Source: Cyanophora paradoxa (Eukaryota > Glaucocystophyceae > Cyanophorales > Cyanophoraceae). From it: a stretch of DNA of 64,000 nucleotides. The translations under genes were made by a program, and so were the position numbers. Below the pieces are notes generated by a model. It made no database searches, was not told the DNA's origin, and saw only the letters and a list, made by a program, of their open reading frames with translations. Below, one piece after another: positions 18,041-30,100 of the stretch; the first letter of the stretch is position 1, and each line of letters starts with the position of its first letter. Location: assembly GCA_004431415.1 (NCBI GenBank), contig QPMI01000439.1:186001-250000 (forward strand), read 5' to 3'.

Positions 18041-21000
18041 TCGACGTCCATGAAGGGCCGCACGATCATCAGGAGGCATTCGCAGTGGGCGCACGTACTC
18101 TCGTCGGAATTGAGAAGAAATCGTGTGGCAAATTCGTCGGGAGATTCAATTGGCGGGCGCAAAAGGTGCGCGAAGGCTCTTAAGCTTGTCATCACATGTA
18201 CAGTTGCGGTGTACACACGTGCGTAAATGTCGTTACAAAACTATGCGCAGATTCGGACAACGAAGTATACGGTTAAATCCGTAAGCTTCAGTTTAAAATT
18301 GTAGGTCGATCGAGACTCCATCTCACTACCAGGATCCAGGAAGCCGCCAGAGCCCGGGATCGCCTCGCAATAATTTGCGATCACGTTGACGAGAAGACTG
18401 GACGCCGGCGACGCCTGTCAGCAGACATCCTGAATTATCCGCGCTCTGGTAGGCTCATTGGTAGATATGTTCGCTAAATGTTCGCTCGTGCAAACCAAGA
18501 TTTTTCTTGCAGACTACGAGGGGGATCCATTCTACGCCGCCCTGCAGCGCGGCGAGCTTGACCGCGAGCTGCCGGTGACGGGGGCGCCGGGCGAAGATGA
18601 CCTTCGGGAAATCGTGTTCAGCTTCCTCGAGCAGCACGCGCCCGGAAGCAAGCCCTCACGCCGAAAGGTCTCTGATTGATCTTGAATACTGTGTTAGGAA
18701 CTGGCAGAATACACAGAATATGTTGCAATTGACATTATTAATTGGATGCAGGTCGATTTCCATGAAAAGCTACGAGAGAAACAACGAGCGCCGGGTACTT
18801 TCGTAGGGACCGCGAAAACGAACACAACTAGTACTATCAGCAAGTTCGTAGGTAGATTCTACTGGCGCAAGGAATTCGTGCGAAGGCTATTCTCAGCTCC
18901 ATAATCATCACATGCATGCCCAGACGTCGAGCTAATGCTATTATTTTTACAGGTGCGGACTACATCAATTGCAATGGAAGCTGTTCGTTCAAGCTGGAAT
19001 CTCGATTTTTGCTCTAACCGCTTGTCTTGATTCGCCTCTTTGAATTTCAGGAAGCCGCTAGAGCCCGGGACCGCTTTGCAATCATTTGCGATTACGTCGA
19101 CGAGAAGACTGGTTTCCCGCCGCAGCAACGACTGCATAGAGACATTCTGAACTTCCCTTTCTCAGGTGGGTCTAAATCTTCTCTTTCTTCCTCAATAATT
19201 ACATACATTTATTTTCTCGATGATCACGGAATCTTGTTATTATATAATATGCTCGATCTGCAGATTACGAGGCTGAGGAATTTTACGCCGCCCTCCAGCG
19301 GGGCGAGCTCGATGTTCCCTTCGACGGTACACTCAATGCTAAGGGCTACCTTTACGAAAGCGTCTATCCTTTCCTCGAGAAATTCGCGCACGGCGGTCGC
19401 CAAGCTATCCGGAAAAAGGTATCTGTCGTGGTTCGCATTTTGTCGTGAATGTGTCGGTTACTATAAAAACCAATTAATGGACGGGCACAGGCGTCCGCGG
19501 CCGCCACCCGGACGAAATCAGGATCCCGAGTCCAGAAGACAAAGAAGGATGATCTTTATTCGGATGAAGTTGAAAGGGAGGAGGAGCCCGAGCTCGAAAA
19601 CGAAAACGAGGAGGACGAGGACGATGGGGACAACGATGCAGAAGAGGCTGCAGCTGGTGTGTGCCGGTTCACTCTTCTAGATCTAAGTTTTATCGTATAT
19701 CATTGGTTTTCGTTAGTTCACTATAGCGATCTAGACCTAGAATTTATCATGGGCCACGTGCAGCAACTGAGCAGAGGGCGGGGGCAGCGAAGCGGAAGGC
19801 CGCCGGCACCAGCCTAGGCAATACCCGAAGCAGCTTCGAATTCGAGTCTTCACAGCGGTCTTCAAAAAGACGAAGGACCTCCTATCGATATCGCAAGCGC
19901 GGCGCGGCGCCTGTAGTCGCAGCCGAAGCAGGCGACCTGGAGAGGCGCTGGAACGATCTGCATGACCGCGGCGAGGTGTGCCGAACGATATTTACGTTTT
20001 GTGTTTCTGATGCCGCTGGCTGCGCAGGAAATCGCTGAGTTTGTCATCAAACAGGATGGGCGGTTTTATGCCGCCTTCTTGCTTGAGAGTGTGAAGGTTG
20101 GCAACTTGATTTGATGTCGATTGCCATTTCTCAATCGTGTGCTCAAAATCTGCAGATCATTTCTCCACCGCTGGCGTCGGAGGACGAAGCGCGGCGTTAT
20201 TTCGACCGCTGCAACATCGCCTGGTACGGTCCGGATGGCGAGCGTCGCTACGGCGTGGAAATCAACTTCGCAGACGAAGGTAATCATAAACAATGCCTCA
20301 CGATCAACATAATTAATAATGTATATAAAAGATTTGCAATTGCCTTGCACCAGATCTAGTCCTAAGCTAAATGCGAGCGCCGCCTCAGAGTACGGATCGG
20401 AGCCGTGGTATTGGAAGCTCTTCACCGGCCCCGAGGAGCACCGCTTAAAGATCGGTGACAACGACCCGGACTGGAACAAGGACATCGCGGCCGCCGTTAG
20501 ACGCACAGTCGCCTTTGTCGACGCCGAGCTCCAGGTACCGGTGCTTGCACGCTTGTTTTGCCCCGCCTCTATTAGAGATGGCATGTTTGTTGAACCCTCA
20601 CACGTGTTCTCGCGCAGCTCGGCGAGCGAGGCGCGGCCATGGGGGCTGCGACGCCACAGTCGGCTGCCAGCGCCTCTTCGAGCTCACTCGGGGGCAACTG
20701 CAAGCGCGAGTCAACGCGGCCTGCGCCCGTCGCGGCACAGGCACAGCAAGCAGCTGTGGCAGCCGCCGCAGCCGCCGTGGTGGACGAATCTGAGCGCAAA
20801 AAGCCCAAACGGGAGAGGGCCGAGGTGATCGATCTCGAGGCGTCTCCGCTGAAGGCGACCGCGCCCCTGGCACCGGTGCCGGCCTCCAGCCCGGCCGCGG
20901 GCTCTCACAGCGTCAACGTCGCCACCGCCGCCGCCGCCGCCGCCACGCCGGCACCAAACGCAGCCGCTCACACTACGCACGCCCCAATCGCCCTGGGCAC

Positions 21001-21778
21001 CGGGGCCGCGACCCCATCCGCAAGCTCTGCCGAGGCAGCGCTAGCAGCTCCAAAGCCCCCTAGGCCTGCAGCGCCTGTGTATACCGCTCCAAACCCGACT
21101 TTGGTATGTTCCTTTGATTCGATCTCGGAAATGAATCGTTTATCTTGAGAGTTCTCCTTGCGTGTGCATGAAACGCGCCTAAAATCAATTCATGATCAAC
21201 TCTGATTTTCGCAGGTGCTGAAATGGACGGATCGAGAGACCCTCGCGTGGCTCGCTGAGCGCTTCGCTCTGACAGCCGACGGCCCAGCGTGAGCTGTTGT
21301 CACTCTCTTTCGTGTTGAACAAGAATGAATCCTTGGATTATAACTGCGCAGATACCGCGTGCTGCGTCGGCTGGCGCTCACGGGCCCGCTGCTCCTGCTG
21401 CGCCCGGCCTGCTTCCTGCGGCGGCACCTGCTGGAGGCGCTGAAGGAAGAGATCTCGAGCGAGCTCGCGATCGTCCTCGCCTCGCTCGACGTCATGGTGC
21501 GGGCCCCTACAAATTCAAGCGCCGGTCTCGTGGCCTACAGAGCGCTGCGCCCTCGGGCTGAGCGGGCCGGGCTGGCGCCTCGGGCCGGGCGAGGGGCGCA
21601 GGTGGAGCTGCTGGTGGAGGAGGCGCGGGAGGGGCCGCTCGAGGCGCGGGCGCGCGGCGAGCTCGACCGCCTCCTCGCCCGCCGCACACGGGAGGCCGCC
21701 GCCGGCACGCGGGCGCGTGCCGGCGAGTCGACATCGGCGAGCGCGGGAGGAGAGGAAGGGGTGCCCGGCGGGATGTGA
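18041..21778 (+). CDS. P2: triple AP2-like / SIM / SAM protein (multi-exon)
   Basis: Module 1: KFVGRFNWR exon (18,041-18,170), EAARARDRLAIICDHVDE exon (about 18,330-18,450) and DYEGDPFYAALQRGELD exon (about 18,512-18,660). Module 2 repeats the set at 18,752-18,860, 19,050-19,166 and 19,262-19,420. The first two exons of each module look like the two halves of an AP2 domain (strands, then the EAARAxDRxAI helix, closing with LNFP). Then come an acidic exon (about 19,540-19,655), a basic SSKRRRTS exon, a third AP2-like unit (GRFYAAFLLE with ISPPLASEDEARRYFDRCNI), PWYWKLFTGPEEH, the AEVIDLEASP exon, the SAM-like pair (21,215-21,291; about 21,353-21,500) and a terminal helix ending with TGA at 21,776. 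The first exon is not resolved. Confidence 0.6.
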
Positions 21779-22201
21779 CATGACGATCCGGAGGATTCCA
21801 TATGTACGCCGATCTAATCCATCTAAGATTCTCCTCTCAAGATTCCTTCATTCCCCATCATGGCATTCCTTCTTCGAGTTTCCTTCTCCCCTTAAATCTG
21901 AAATCAAAGGAGAAATATGTGGAGGGGATCAATAAACGTGAGAAGTTGGGAAAGTCTGAAGCAGCCTGAGGATCCACTAGATCGCATTCCGAGATCCGAC
22001 CCTTCGATCGGGCAATCGCGCTCGCGATCGATTCCGAAGCGCGCAAGCGCGCTTGTCAACTTCGATCATGAGCGTGCGTGGCTCAATCGGAAGTCGCCGA
22101 TAAACATTAAATACTGCGCGCGGCTTGCGGCTTCGTGTGCGCGTTGCGCCTTGCAATTGGCTTTCCCTGATCCCGAAGCACATGTATAGATGCATATGGC
22201 C
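21779..22201. other. spacer between P2 and P3
   Basis: No gene is supported. The last 200 bases before the P3 start resemble in character the spacer before P4 at 26,940-27,125 (CGCGATC-rich, ending CGAAGC-CATG), consistent with the tandem unit including its upstream region. Confidence 0.4.
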
Positions 22202-25200
22202 ATGGATCCCTATTCGAATTCGCGGCCGCGCGCCGCATCGGAGGGTCCAAGCTCGGCAGCTGCGTCTGAAGATGTCGATGCTTTCAATAGGGATCCACAT
22301 TCTGCGGACGCCCGCGGCGGCGCAACGTCTGACGCTCCGGGCATTGCTTGCGACAGGGCTTCGCATATGCATCTGCAGCTGCATTCTGCAGCTGCTCGCG
22401 ACGGCTCAGCATCTACTACACCGAGTCTTCGGCGTTCGAGCTCCGCTGCGCGGGGCGATATCGATTTCGAGCTTTCCACAACCTCGACCACATCCGAAAT
22501 TGAAGCTCCGGAGGTGCCCCATACACTTCGGGCATACGTATACGGCTCATAAACATGCTGCCGCCTCATGTATAATTACTTAATTAATTGAGCCTCGGCC
22601 TCTTCGTCGCACGCGCCGCAGGATTCCGTTTGCAACGGTCACGAGTCCAGCACACAGGTCCGGTTGAATTATATCCCAGAATGAATAGCGCGCAAATACG
22701 CTTGCGCATTCCAATTATGCAGGCCCATGAGAAGCTATCGGTGCGGGCATGGTCACTGGGTAAATTCGCCTGGACAAGAAAAGATTGCAACAAGTACTGT
22801 GGCCGAGTTGGATGGCGGGGCTGCAAGGTGCAATTGCGATGCAATTCGCATGCATTTGATTTGCTTATTTGACTCGCCTCAAATTTCTGTATGGGTATTT
22901 CCGTGCCCAGCTCTGGACATCGAGCTTTCCAACCGAAGACGTGCCCATTTTCGCTCAATTTTACAATTCTCATGTTCACGACTTCAGATGTGGATGCAGG
23001 AGGCCGCTAGAGCCCGGGATCGTCTCGCTATCATTTGCGATCACGTCGACGAGAAGACCGGGTATCGATATCGATTGCCGAGAGACAGTCTCAATTTTCC
23101 TCACTCCGGTGCTGTCCGAGACTTTGTAATGCCAACTGGATGCACATGCATTTGGTTGCCATTAATATTACAAGCGGCTGCGGTTCGCCGCAGACTACGA
23201 GGAAGATCCATTCTACGTCGCCCTGCAGCGGGGCGAGCTCGACCGCGAGCTGCCGGCGACGGGGGCCCCGGGCGAGGACGACCTTCGCAATTTGGTTTTC
23301 AGCTTCCTCGAACGGCACGCGCCCGGCAGCAAGCTTTCACATAGCAAGTTGAAGGTAATTATAATACTCACATCACGTTTAATTTAGGGCGTATATTTAT
23401 CAAGCTTCAGCTGCTGGTCATATATATTGAGTTCGTAATTTAGTGTTTGCGATCTCTAATATTAATTAATAGATCTGCAGCTGCAACGATCGCACGTTTT
23501 TCAGCACTCGTAAAATTTAAACGGAAAGTCCAGCAGATATAGAAACCCTTGCTTTTGATTGGTGTGCAGTTATCATATGCATTACTCCGGCGCAGGTCGC
23601 GATCAAAGTCCACGAAAAGCTATGTGAGAAACAGCGCGAGCCGGGTACTTTCGCAGGGACCTCGGCAACGCACGCAAGTATACATACTGGCAAGCTTAAG
23701 TTCGTAGGCAGATTCCAATGGCGCAGAAAAGAGGTTCGGATGCCCGTTGTTCTTGGCATCGATATCATGATAACACACAAACTTCAAAATCGCTATTTGA
23801 ACAGATTCACACTGCTTCTCTTGAACCGCAAGCCGTGAGTCAGAGTTTACAATTCGTTTCTTTACAATTACTTTGCCCTGATCAGCTTTACGCTCGTCTT
23901 GAATCGCCACTTTGAATCTCAGGCGGCCGCCAGAGCCCGGGACCGCTTTGCAATCATCTGCGATCACGTCGACGACAAGACCGCCCGCGGGCCGCAGCGG
24001 CGCCTGCCGAGAGACATGCTCAGCTTCCCACTCTCAGGTCTGTTCTATTAATCTAATTAGATTTTAATAGAATTTATTTTCGCAGTTTCTCAATGTATGC
24101 ATTCTAAGCGGCGGCGGTTTGACGTCCGCGCAGATTACGAGGGTGAGGACTTTTACGCTGCCCTGCAGCGCGGCGAGCTCGATATCGATGTTCCGTTGAA
24201 CGGCACGCTCGTCGTGAAGGATTTCCTGCACAACAGCGTCTATCCTTTCCTCGAGCGATTCGCGCCCGGCAGCTGCCCAGCTTTCCGGAGAAAGGTCTCG
24301 GTCGTGATTTGCATTCTTTCGTAAATGGTTTCGATTTGGAAGATCTAACTTCGGATGAGGTCGAGGGCGAGGACATGTACAAGAAGGACGAGGACGATGG
24401 GGTCTGCGATGCAGAAGATGCTGGTGCGTGCTGGCTCGCTCTTCCGACTGTCCGACAGTCGACGTGGCGATCTAAAGCTAGAGTTTATCATGGGTCACGT
24501 GCAGCAACTGAGCAGAGTACAGGAGATGCGACGCGGAATGCCGCTGGCACCAGTACTAGTACTGGCCATGGCAATACCGGAAGCAGCTTCGAGACTTCAC
24601 AGCGGTCATCGAAGAGACAGAGAACATTCGAGCACGGCGCGGCGCCTGTAGTCGCAGCCGAAGCAGGTGATCTTGAGAAGCGCTGGAACGATCTGCAAGA
24701 CCGCGGCGAGGTGTGCCGAATTCCAATTCCTTGTAATCATTCATTTCTAATTGATAATGCCGCAACTGTGACTGCGCAGAAAATCGCAGAGTCAACGTTT
24801 GTAATTAAACTGAAGGGACGGTTTTATGCCGCATTCTTGATCCAGAGTGTGAAGGTCGGCTACTGAATTTGACGGCCATTCGAATTCCTCAATCGTGTGC
24901 TGCTGCAGATCATTTCTCCACCGCTGGTATCGGTGGACGAAGCGCGGCGGTATTTCGACCGCTGCAACATCGCCTGGTACGGTCCGGATGGCGAGCGTCG
25001 CTACGGCATGGAAATCAACTTCGCAGTCGAAGGTAATCATAAAATGCCCGATCAAATTTGCAATTGCCTTGCGCCAGATCCAGCTTTAAGCTAAATATGA
25101 GCGCCGCGCCAGAGTACGCATCAGAGTCCTGGTTCCGGAAGCTCTTCACCGGCCCCGAGGAGCACCGCTTAAAGATCGGTGACAACGACCCGGACTGGAA

Positions 25201-26500
25201 CAAGGACATCGCGGCCGCCGTTCGGCGCACCGTCGCATTCGTCGACGCAGAGCTCGAGCTCGAGGTGCGTACGTGCTGCTGAGGTTTACATTGCGCACAT
25301 ATATACCTGCTTCGCCTCTCCAGGTGGCGCTGAGGGGGTTTACATTGCGCTCATTGCATTATAATTAGAGATGGCGTGTTTCGTGAACCCTCACACGTGT
25401 TCTCGCGCAGCTCGGCGAGCGAGACGCAGCCGTGGGGGCTTCGACGCCACCATCGCGATCGGCTGCCAGCGCCTCTTCGAGCTCACTCGGTGGCCATGGC
25501 GAGCGTGCACGTGAGCCGACGCGGCCTGTACATGTGGCAGGCGATCCAGCAGCCGCGGTGGACGGATCTGAGCGCAAGAAGCCCAAACGAGATCTAGAGA
25601 GGGCCGAGGTGATCGATCTCGAGGCCTCTCCGCTGAAAGCGACCGCGCCCCTGGCACCGGTGCCGGCCTCCAGCGCGGCCGCGGGCTCTCACAGCGTCAA
25701 CGTCGCCACCCCCGCCGCCGCCGCCGCCATGTCGGCACCAAACGCAGCCGCTCACACTGCGCAAGCCGCAATCGCCCTGGACGCTGGGGGCGCGACCCCA
25801 TCCGCAAGCTCTGCCGAGGCAGCGCTAGCAGCTCCAGGGCCCGGGCCCCCTGCAGCGCCTATGTATACCGCTCCCAACCCGAGTTTGGTATGTTCCTTTG
25901 ATTCGAACTCGGAGATGAATCGTTTATCTTGAGTGCTCCCCTTGGGTTAAACGCGTCATAATTTAATTTAATTCTGATTTTCGCAGGTGCTGAAATGGAC
26001 GGACCGAGAGACCCTCGAGTGGCTCGCTGAGCGCTTCGCTCTGACAGCCGACGGCCCAGCGTGAGCTGCTGTCGTTCGTGTTGAACACGAATGAATCCTT
26101 CGAACTCTAATTATAATTGCGCAGATACCGCGTGCTGCGGCGGCTGGCGCTCACGGGCCCGCTGCTCCTGCTGCGCCCGGCCTGCTTCCTGCGGCGGCAC
26201 CTGCTGGGGGCGCTGAAGGAGGAGATCTCGAGCGAGCTCGAGATCGTCCTCGCCTCGCTCGACGTGATGGTGCGTGCCGGGGGTGCCCCTACAAATTTAA
26301 AGCGCTGCGCCCTCGAGCTGAGCGCGCCGGGCCGGGCCGGGGCCCCGTGCCGGGCGGGGACGCAGGTGGAGCTGCTGGTGGAGGAGGCGCGGGAGGGGCC
26401 GCTCGAGGCGCGGGCGCGCGGCGAGCTCGACCGCCTCCTCGCCCGCCGCACACGGGAGGCCGCCGCCGCCGGCGCTGGCATTGGCGCGCAGCAGGCTTAG
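22202..26500 (+). CDS. P3: triple AP2-like / SIM / SAM protein (multi-exon)
   Basis: First exon 22,202-22,549: Ser/Ala-rich, with RAASEGPSS and SADARGGAT shared with P4. Module 1: GRVGWRGCK exon (about 22,715-22,828), a small exon LWTSSFPTED (about 22,905-22,945, followed by a GT), then EAARARDRLAIICDHVDE (22,997-23,112). Joined, FPTED-EAARARDRLAI reads like the strand 3 to helix part of an AP2 domain. The DYEEDPFYVALQRGELD exon follows (23,193-23,354). Module 2 is at 23,597-24,297. Later exons: acidic (to about 24,421), basic (24,500-24,708), third AP2-like unit (24,778-25,033), PWF-type exon (25,094-25,263), VIDLEASP exon (25,413-25,887), SAM-like pair (25,988-26,061 and 26,125-26,270) and last helix (26,366-26,500). 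It is near-identical to P2 in the Pro/Ala-rich exon. Confidence 0.62.
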
Positions 26501-27125
26501 GCCGCGCCCACAGATCGCTATCCATGATATTAATATTGTGCTGATTATGATAGGGTGCGATCCCGCAGGGGCGCTCCGGATTCCCCAGTCCGTCATACAT
26601 GTACGCAGGCAGGAAAAGTTAAATAATATAAGCTTATGCTTTTAATGCACTAGCCTAATTTTCCCGCCCTCGCTACCTCTCGCGCTTTCCTTTTTATGAA
26701 TTTCGCGGCCCATGGCCATGGCCACATCTCGTCCCGGCTCGTGGGGTCGGGCGCCAGCCTGGTAGAACGTCACGGTGTCTTGAGGGAGGGAGGGGGGATC
26801 CCGGAGGCCTAGGGGGGAGTCGAGGGCCTCGAGGGCCTCTCGAGCTCCTTATCGAGGCCTCTCGAGCTCCTTCGGGGGTGAATTCGACTCGGTGAGATTC
26901 GGGGGATCCTAATCCCCTCAAATTCGAAATAAATTAAAGGAGGAACTTGCGATTCATTGGGGATGCGAGACGCGTACGGGAGGTGATCCGTAGAGGGGAG
27001 AGAACGCGATCTAGGCTAAGAGGGGCCATAAAGCGGAACGCGAGGCCGCTGGCCGCGGGCGCGCACCGCCAATTCGTGCGTGCACATGCGATTCCCCTGA
27101 TCGCGAAGCTCATGATCATGATCAG
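26501..27125. other. spacer between P3 and P4
   Basis: Contains short CTCGAGGCCTCTCGAG-type direct repeats at 26,818-26,870. I see no gene. The 3' part is the putative promoter of P4. Confidence 0.4.
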
Positions 27126-30100
27126 ATGGATACCGATTCCCGTTCGCGGTCACGGCCGGCGCCGCGCGCCGCATCGGAGGGGCCAAGCTCGGAAGCTGCT
27201 TCTGCAGATATCGATGTGGATTCACATTCTGCGGACGCCCGCGGCGGCGCGACGTCGTGCGCTCCGGGTAACGTCGATGAGTACGTCTCTGCTCGCGACG
27301 GCTCAGCATCTTCTACGCTGGGGCCTCGGCGCTCGAGCTCCGCTGCGCGGGGCGATCTCGAGCTTTCCGCTTCCTCGAGCGCACCCGAATTTGAAGCTCC
27401 GGCCGCGGAGGTGCCCCGCGCATATATATATCGCGCATGTTGCTCATAGACATCGATAATTGCTGCCACCTCATTTATTCAATTCATTAAGCCCCTTCGC
27501 GATCGCCGCGCAGCACGCGCCGCAGGATTCCGTTTGCAACGGTCACGGGTTCAGCACGTGCACGCAGGTACGGTCAAAAACTATTAATATTGCGCAACTG
27601 CAGATGACGCGCAACTGCGGATGCGCTTGCAAATTGTGCAGGTCCATGAGAAGCTATCGGGTAGCTATAGATTTGCAGGGACACGAAAAGAATGTAACAA
27701 GTTCGTTGCCCGAGTTGGATGGCGGGGCTGCCAGGTGCAATTGCAGATTTTTTAATGCTATTTGGATGCATTTGTTTCGCTTATTTGATTGGCCTCCAAT
27801 TTTCGTTTGCGCAGTTCTGGACATCAGGCTTTCCAACAGAAGACGTGCCCATTTTCAAAATCGCTTGAAACGCGGAGGATGCTGACTTTGGTTGGGCAGG
27901 AGGCCGCGAGAGCCCGGGATCGCCTTGTCATCATCTGCGATCACGTCGACGAGAAGACTGGGCGTCAGCATCGCTTACAAAGAGACAGCCTTAACTTTCC
28001 GCACTCCGGTGCACTCAGAGCGCTAGCCCTATTGTTGCCAACTGAATGCACATGCATATACGGTCGCCATTAATATTGCAAGCGGTCGCGGTTTGCCGCA
28101 GAATACGAGGAGGATCCATTCTAGATCTACACCGCCCTGCAGCGGGGCGAGCTCGACTGCGAGCTGCCAACGACGGGAGCGCCGGACAAGGACGACCTTC
28201 GGGAAATCGTGTACGCCTTTCTCGAGCGGCACGTGCCCGGCAGCAAGCCACGTCGAAAGGTAAGAATCAGATAGCACCACATCGCATCTTGATTTAAGTA
28301 CATTTAGACCAACATTTCTCAGTCTGTCTATAGCTGGATCTCACGTGATTTCTAGTTTTAATTTCCAAGTCCGCAATTCCGATTTAAATTTCCTAGATCT
28401 AGAGCAATGCATGTGCAAGTAATTCAGCACTGATCGACCGCAGACCGACGCCCATGAAAAGCTTAAAGAGAAACAGCGGACGCCGGGCACTTTCTTTGCA
28501 GTCCGGAAGAAGCAGAACGGCAAGTTCTTCGGGCGCTTCAAGTGGCGCGCGCACCCGGTGCATCATCTATTTCTCTTTCGGTGTTTGTTACCATCGCACA
28601 CAGACCTCGTGTTTAAGCGTTGGACAGGTTTTGACGGCGGCGAATTTAACATCGGAGAAAGTGGGTTTCCCATTTCGAATTCGAGCTCCAGCTGCAGCCA
28701 GATTGCAAATCTCACATGTGCTTCTCTTCAACTTTCGTGCACGCGGCGCAGGACGCAGCCAGGGCCCGGGACCGCCTGGCAATCATCTGCGATCACGTCG
28801 ACGAGAAGACTGGGCGACAGCGGCGCCTGTCGAGAGATATGCTGAACTTCCCTCTCTTAGGTATGTCCATGCTATGCTAAGCTTTCGCGATCGTAGACGT
28901 CGACTCTAGATCGTGTAATTTGTTCGATTTGCAGTGTCGCATCCGACTTTACAGTGGATGCTCGATTGTGAGCCGCTAGGGCTCTAGATGATGTATGCAG
29001 CCTTCGTGCTGCTAGGCCGACGGCGCCTAGGCTAGTTAGAGCGCCGCGGTCATTTGTATGCGTGTGTCGGGGTACGCCGTAGTTGGACGGGTACACCCGC
29101 AGTCTACCATCACGGTGGCTAACAGCAGCAGCACTCGCCAAACCCCGCCCTGCCGAGCTTGCACTCCGCACGGGCTTCTCGCGCGCACGATTAGACACAC
29201 TAATCTCGCACGCGACAGGCGCCACTGCCGGGAATTTGATCGAGCTTGAGCTCTCTTTTACAACGCGCCCCCGGCCTCTTCCCCCTCCGTTCCGAAATCC
29301 CGTCCGCGGGATCCGAACCGGGGATCTTGGCTCGTAGAGCAACAGCTCTACCAACTGAGCCAAGAGGGCCGTTCTCGCCCAGAGCGGCCGTGGCCGCGGC
29401 TATGGCCCTGAGCAGAACCGCGGGCCCCGGCCCCGGTTCAACCAAGTTCGCGCCGGAGGCGATCCGCCGCGCTCCGAGCCGCCGAACCCGGGCGCTGCCC
29501 ACATGGCTGAATTCTTCCAGCATCTGCTGGTTCAGTCGCAGCAGCAAGCCCTGCACGAGGCCGCGCGTGCCGCGAGCTCCTCCTCGGCAGGCAGCAAGCC
29601 CGGCCCAGGCGCCCCGAGCGGCGACCCGTCGATCAAGTCCGTCCTCGTGATGCCCGTGGGCACTGAGACGGACATGGACCTCAGCGTCCCCGTCGCCGCC
29701 GTGCGCCAGCCGGCCGACGCCAGCGTCATCGCCGCCCGGGCGCGTGACCAGGCCGCCTTCGACGCGGCCGCCTCGACCCTCGCCGCCGGCGCCCTTGACG
29801 ACGCCGCGCGTGAGACCGAGTTCGAGGCCGCCCTGCGCTTTGCCAGCCCGGCAAGCGACGATGGCTCAGGGGACTCGGAAATCGGCGAGACCGACGCCGA
29901 CGGACTGAGCGTCCGCTCGGAGTCCGACCCCTGGATCCCTGCGGCAAGGGCTCGGGTCTCGAATACGTCGAGAAAAAGCCACTGTCCGCGCCCACCGGGC
30001 TGCGGTACATGCCCGGCGACCACACCGAGAGCGTGCTCGTTGACTCGCAACGCGAGGGCAGCCGCTTCATTGTCCGCCGCATTGCCCCCCTGCTCATGCC

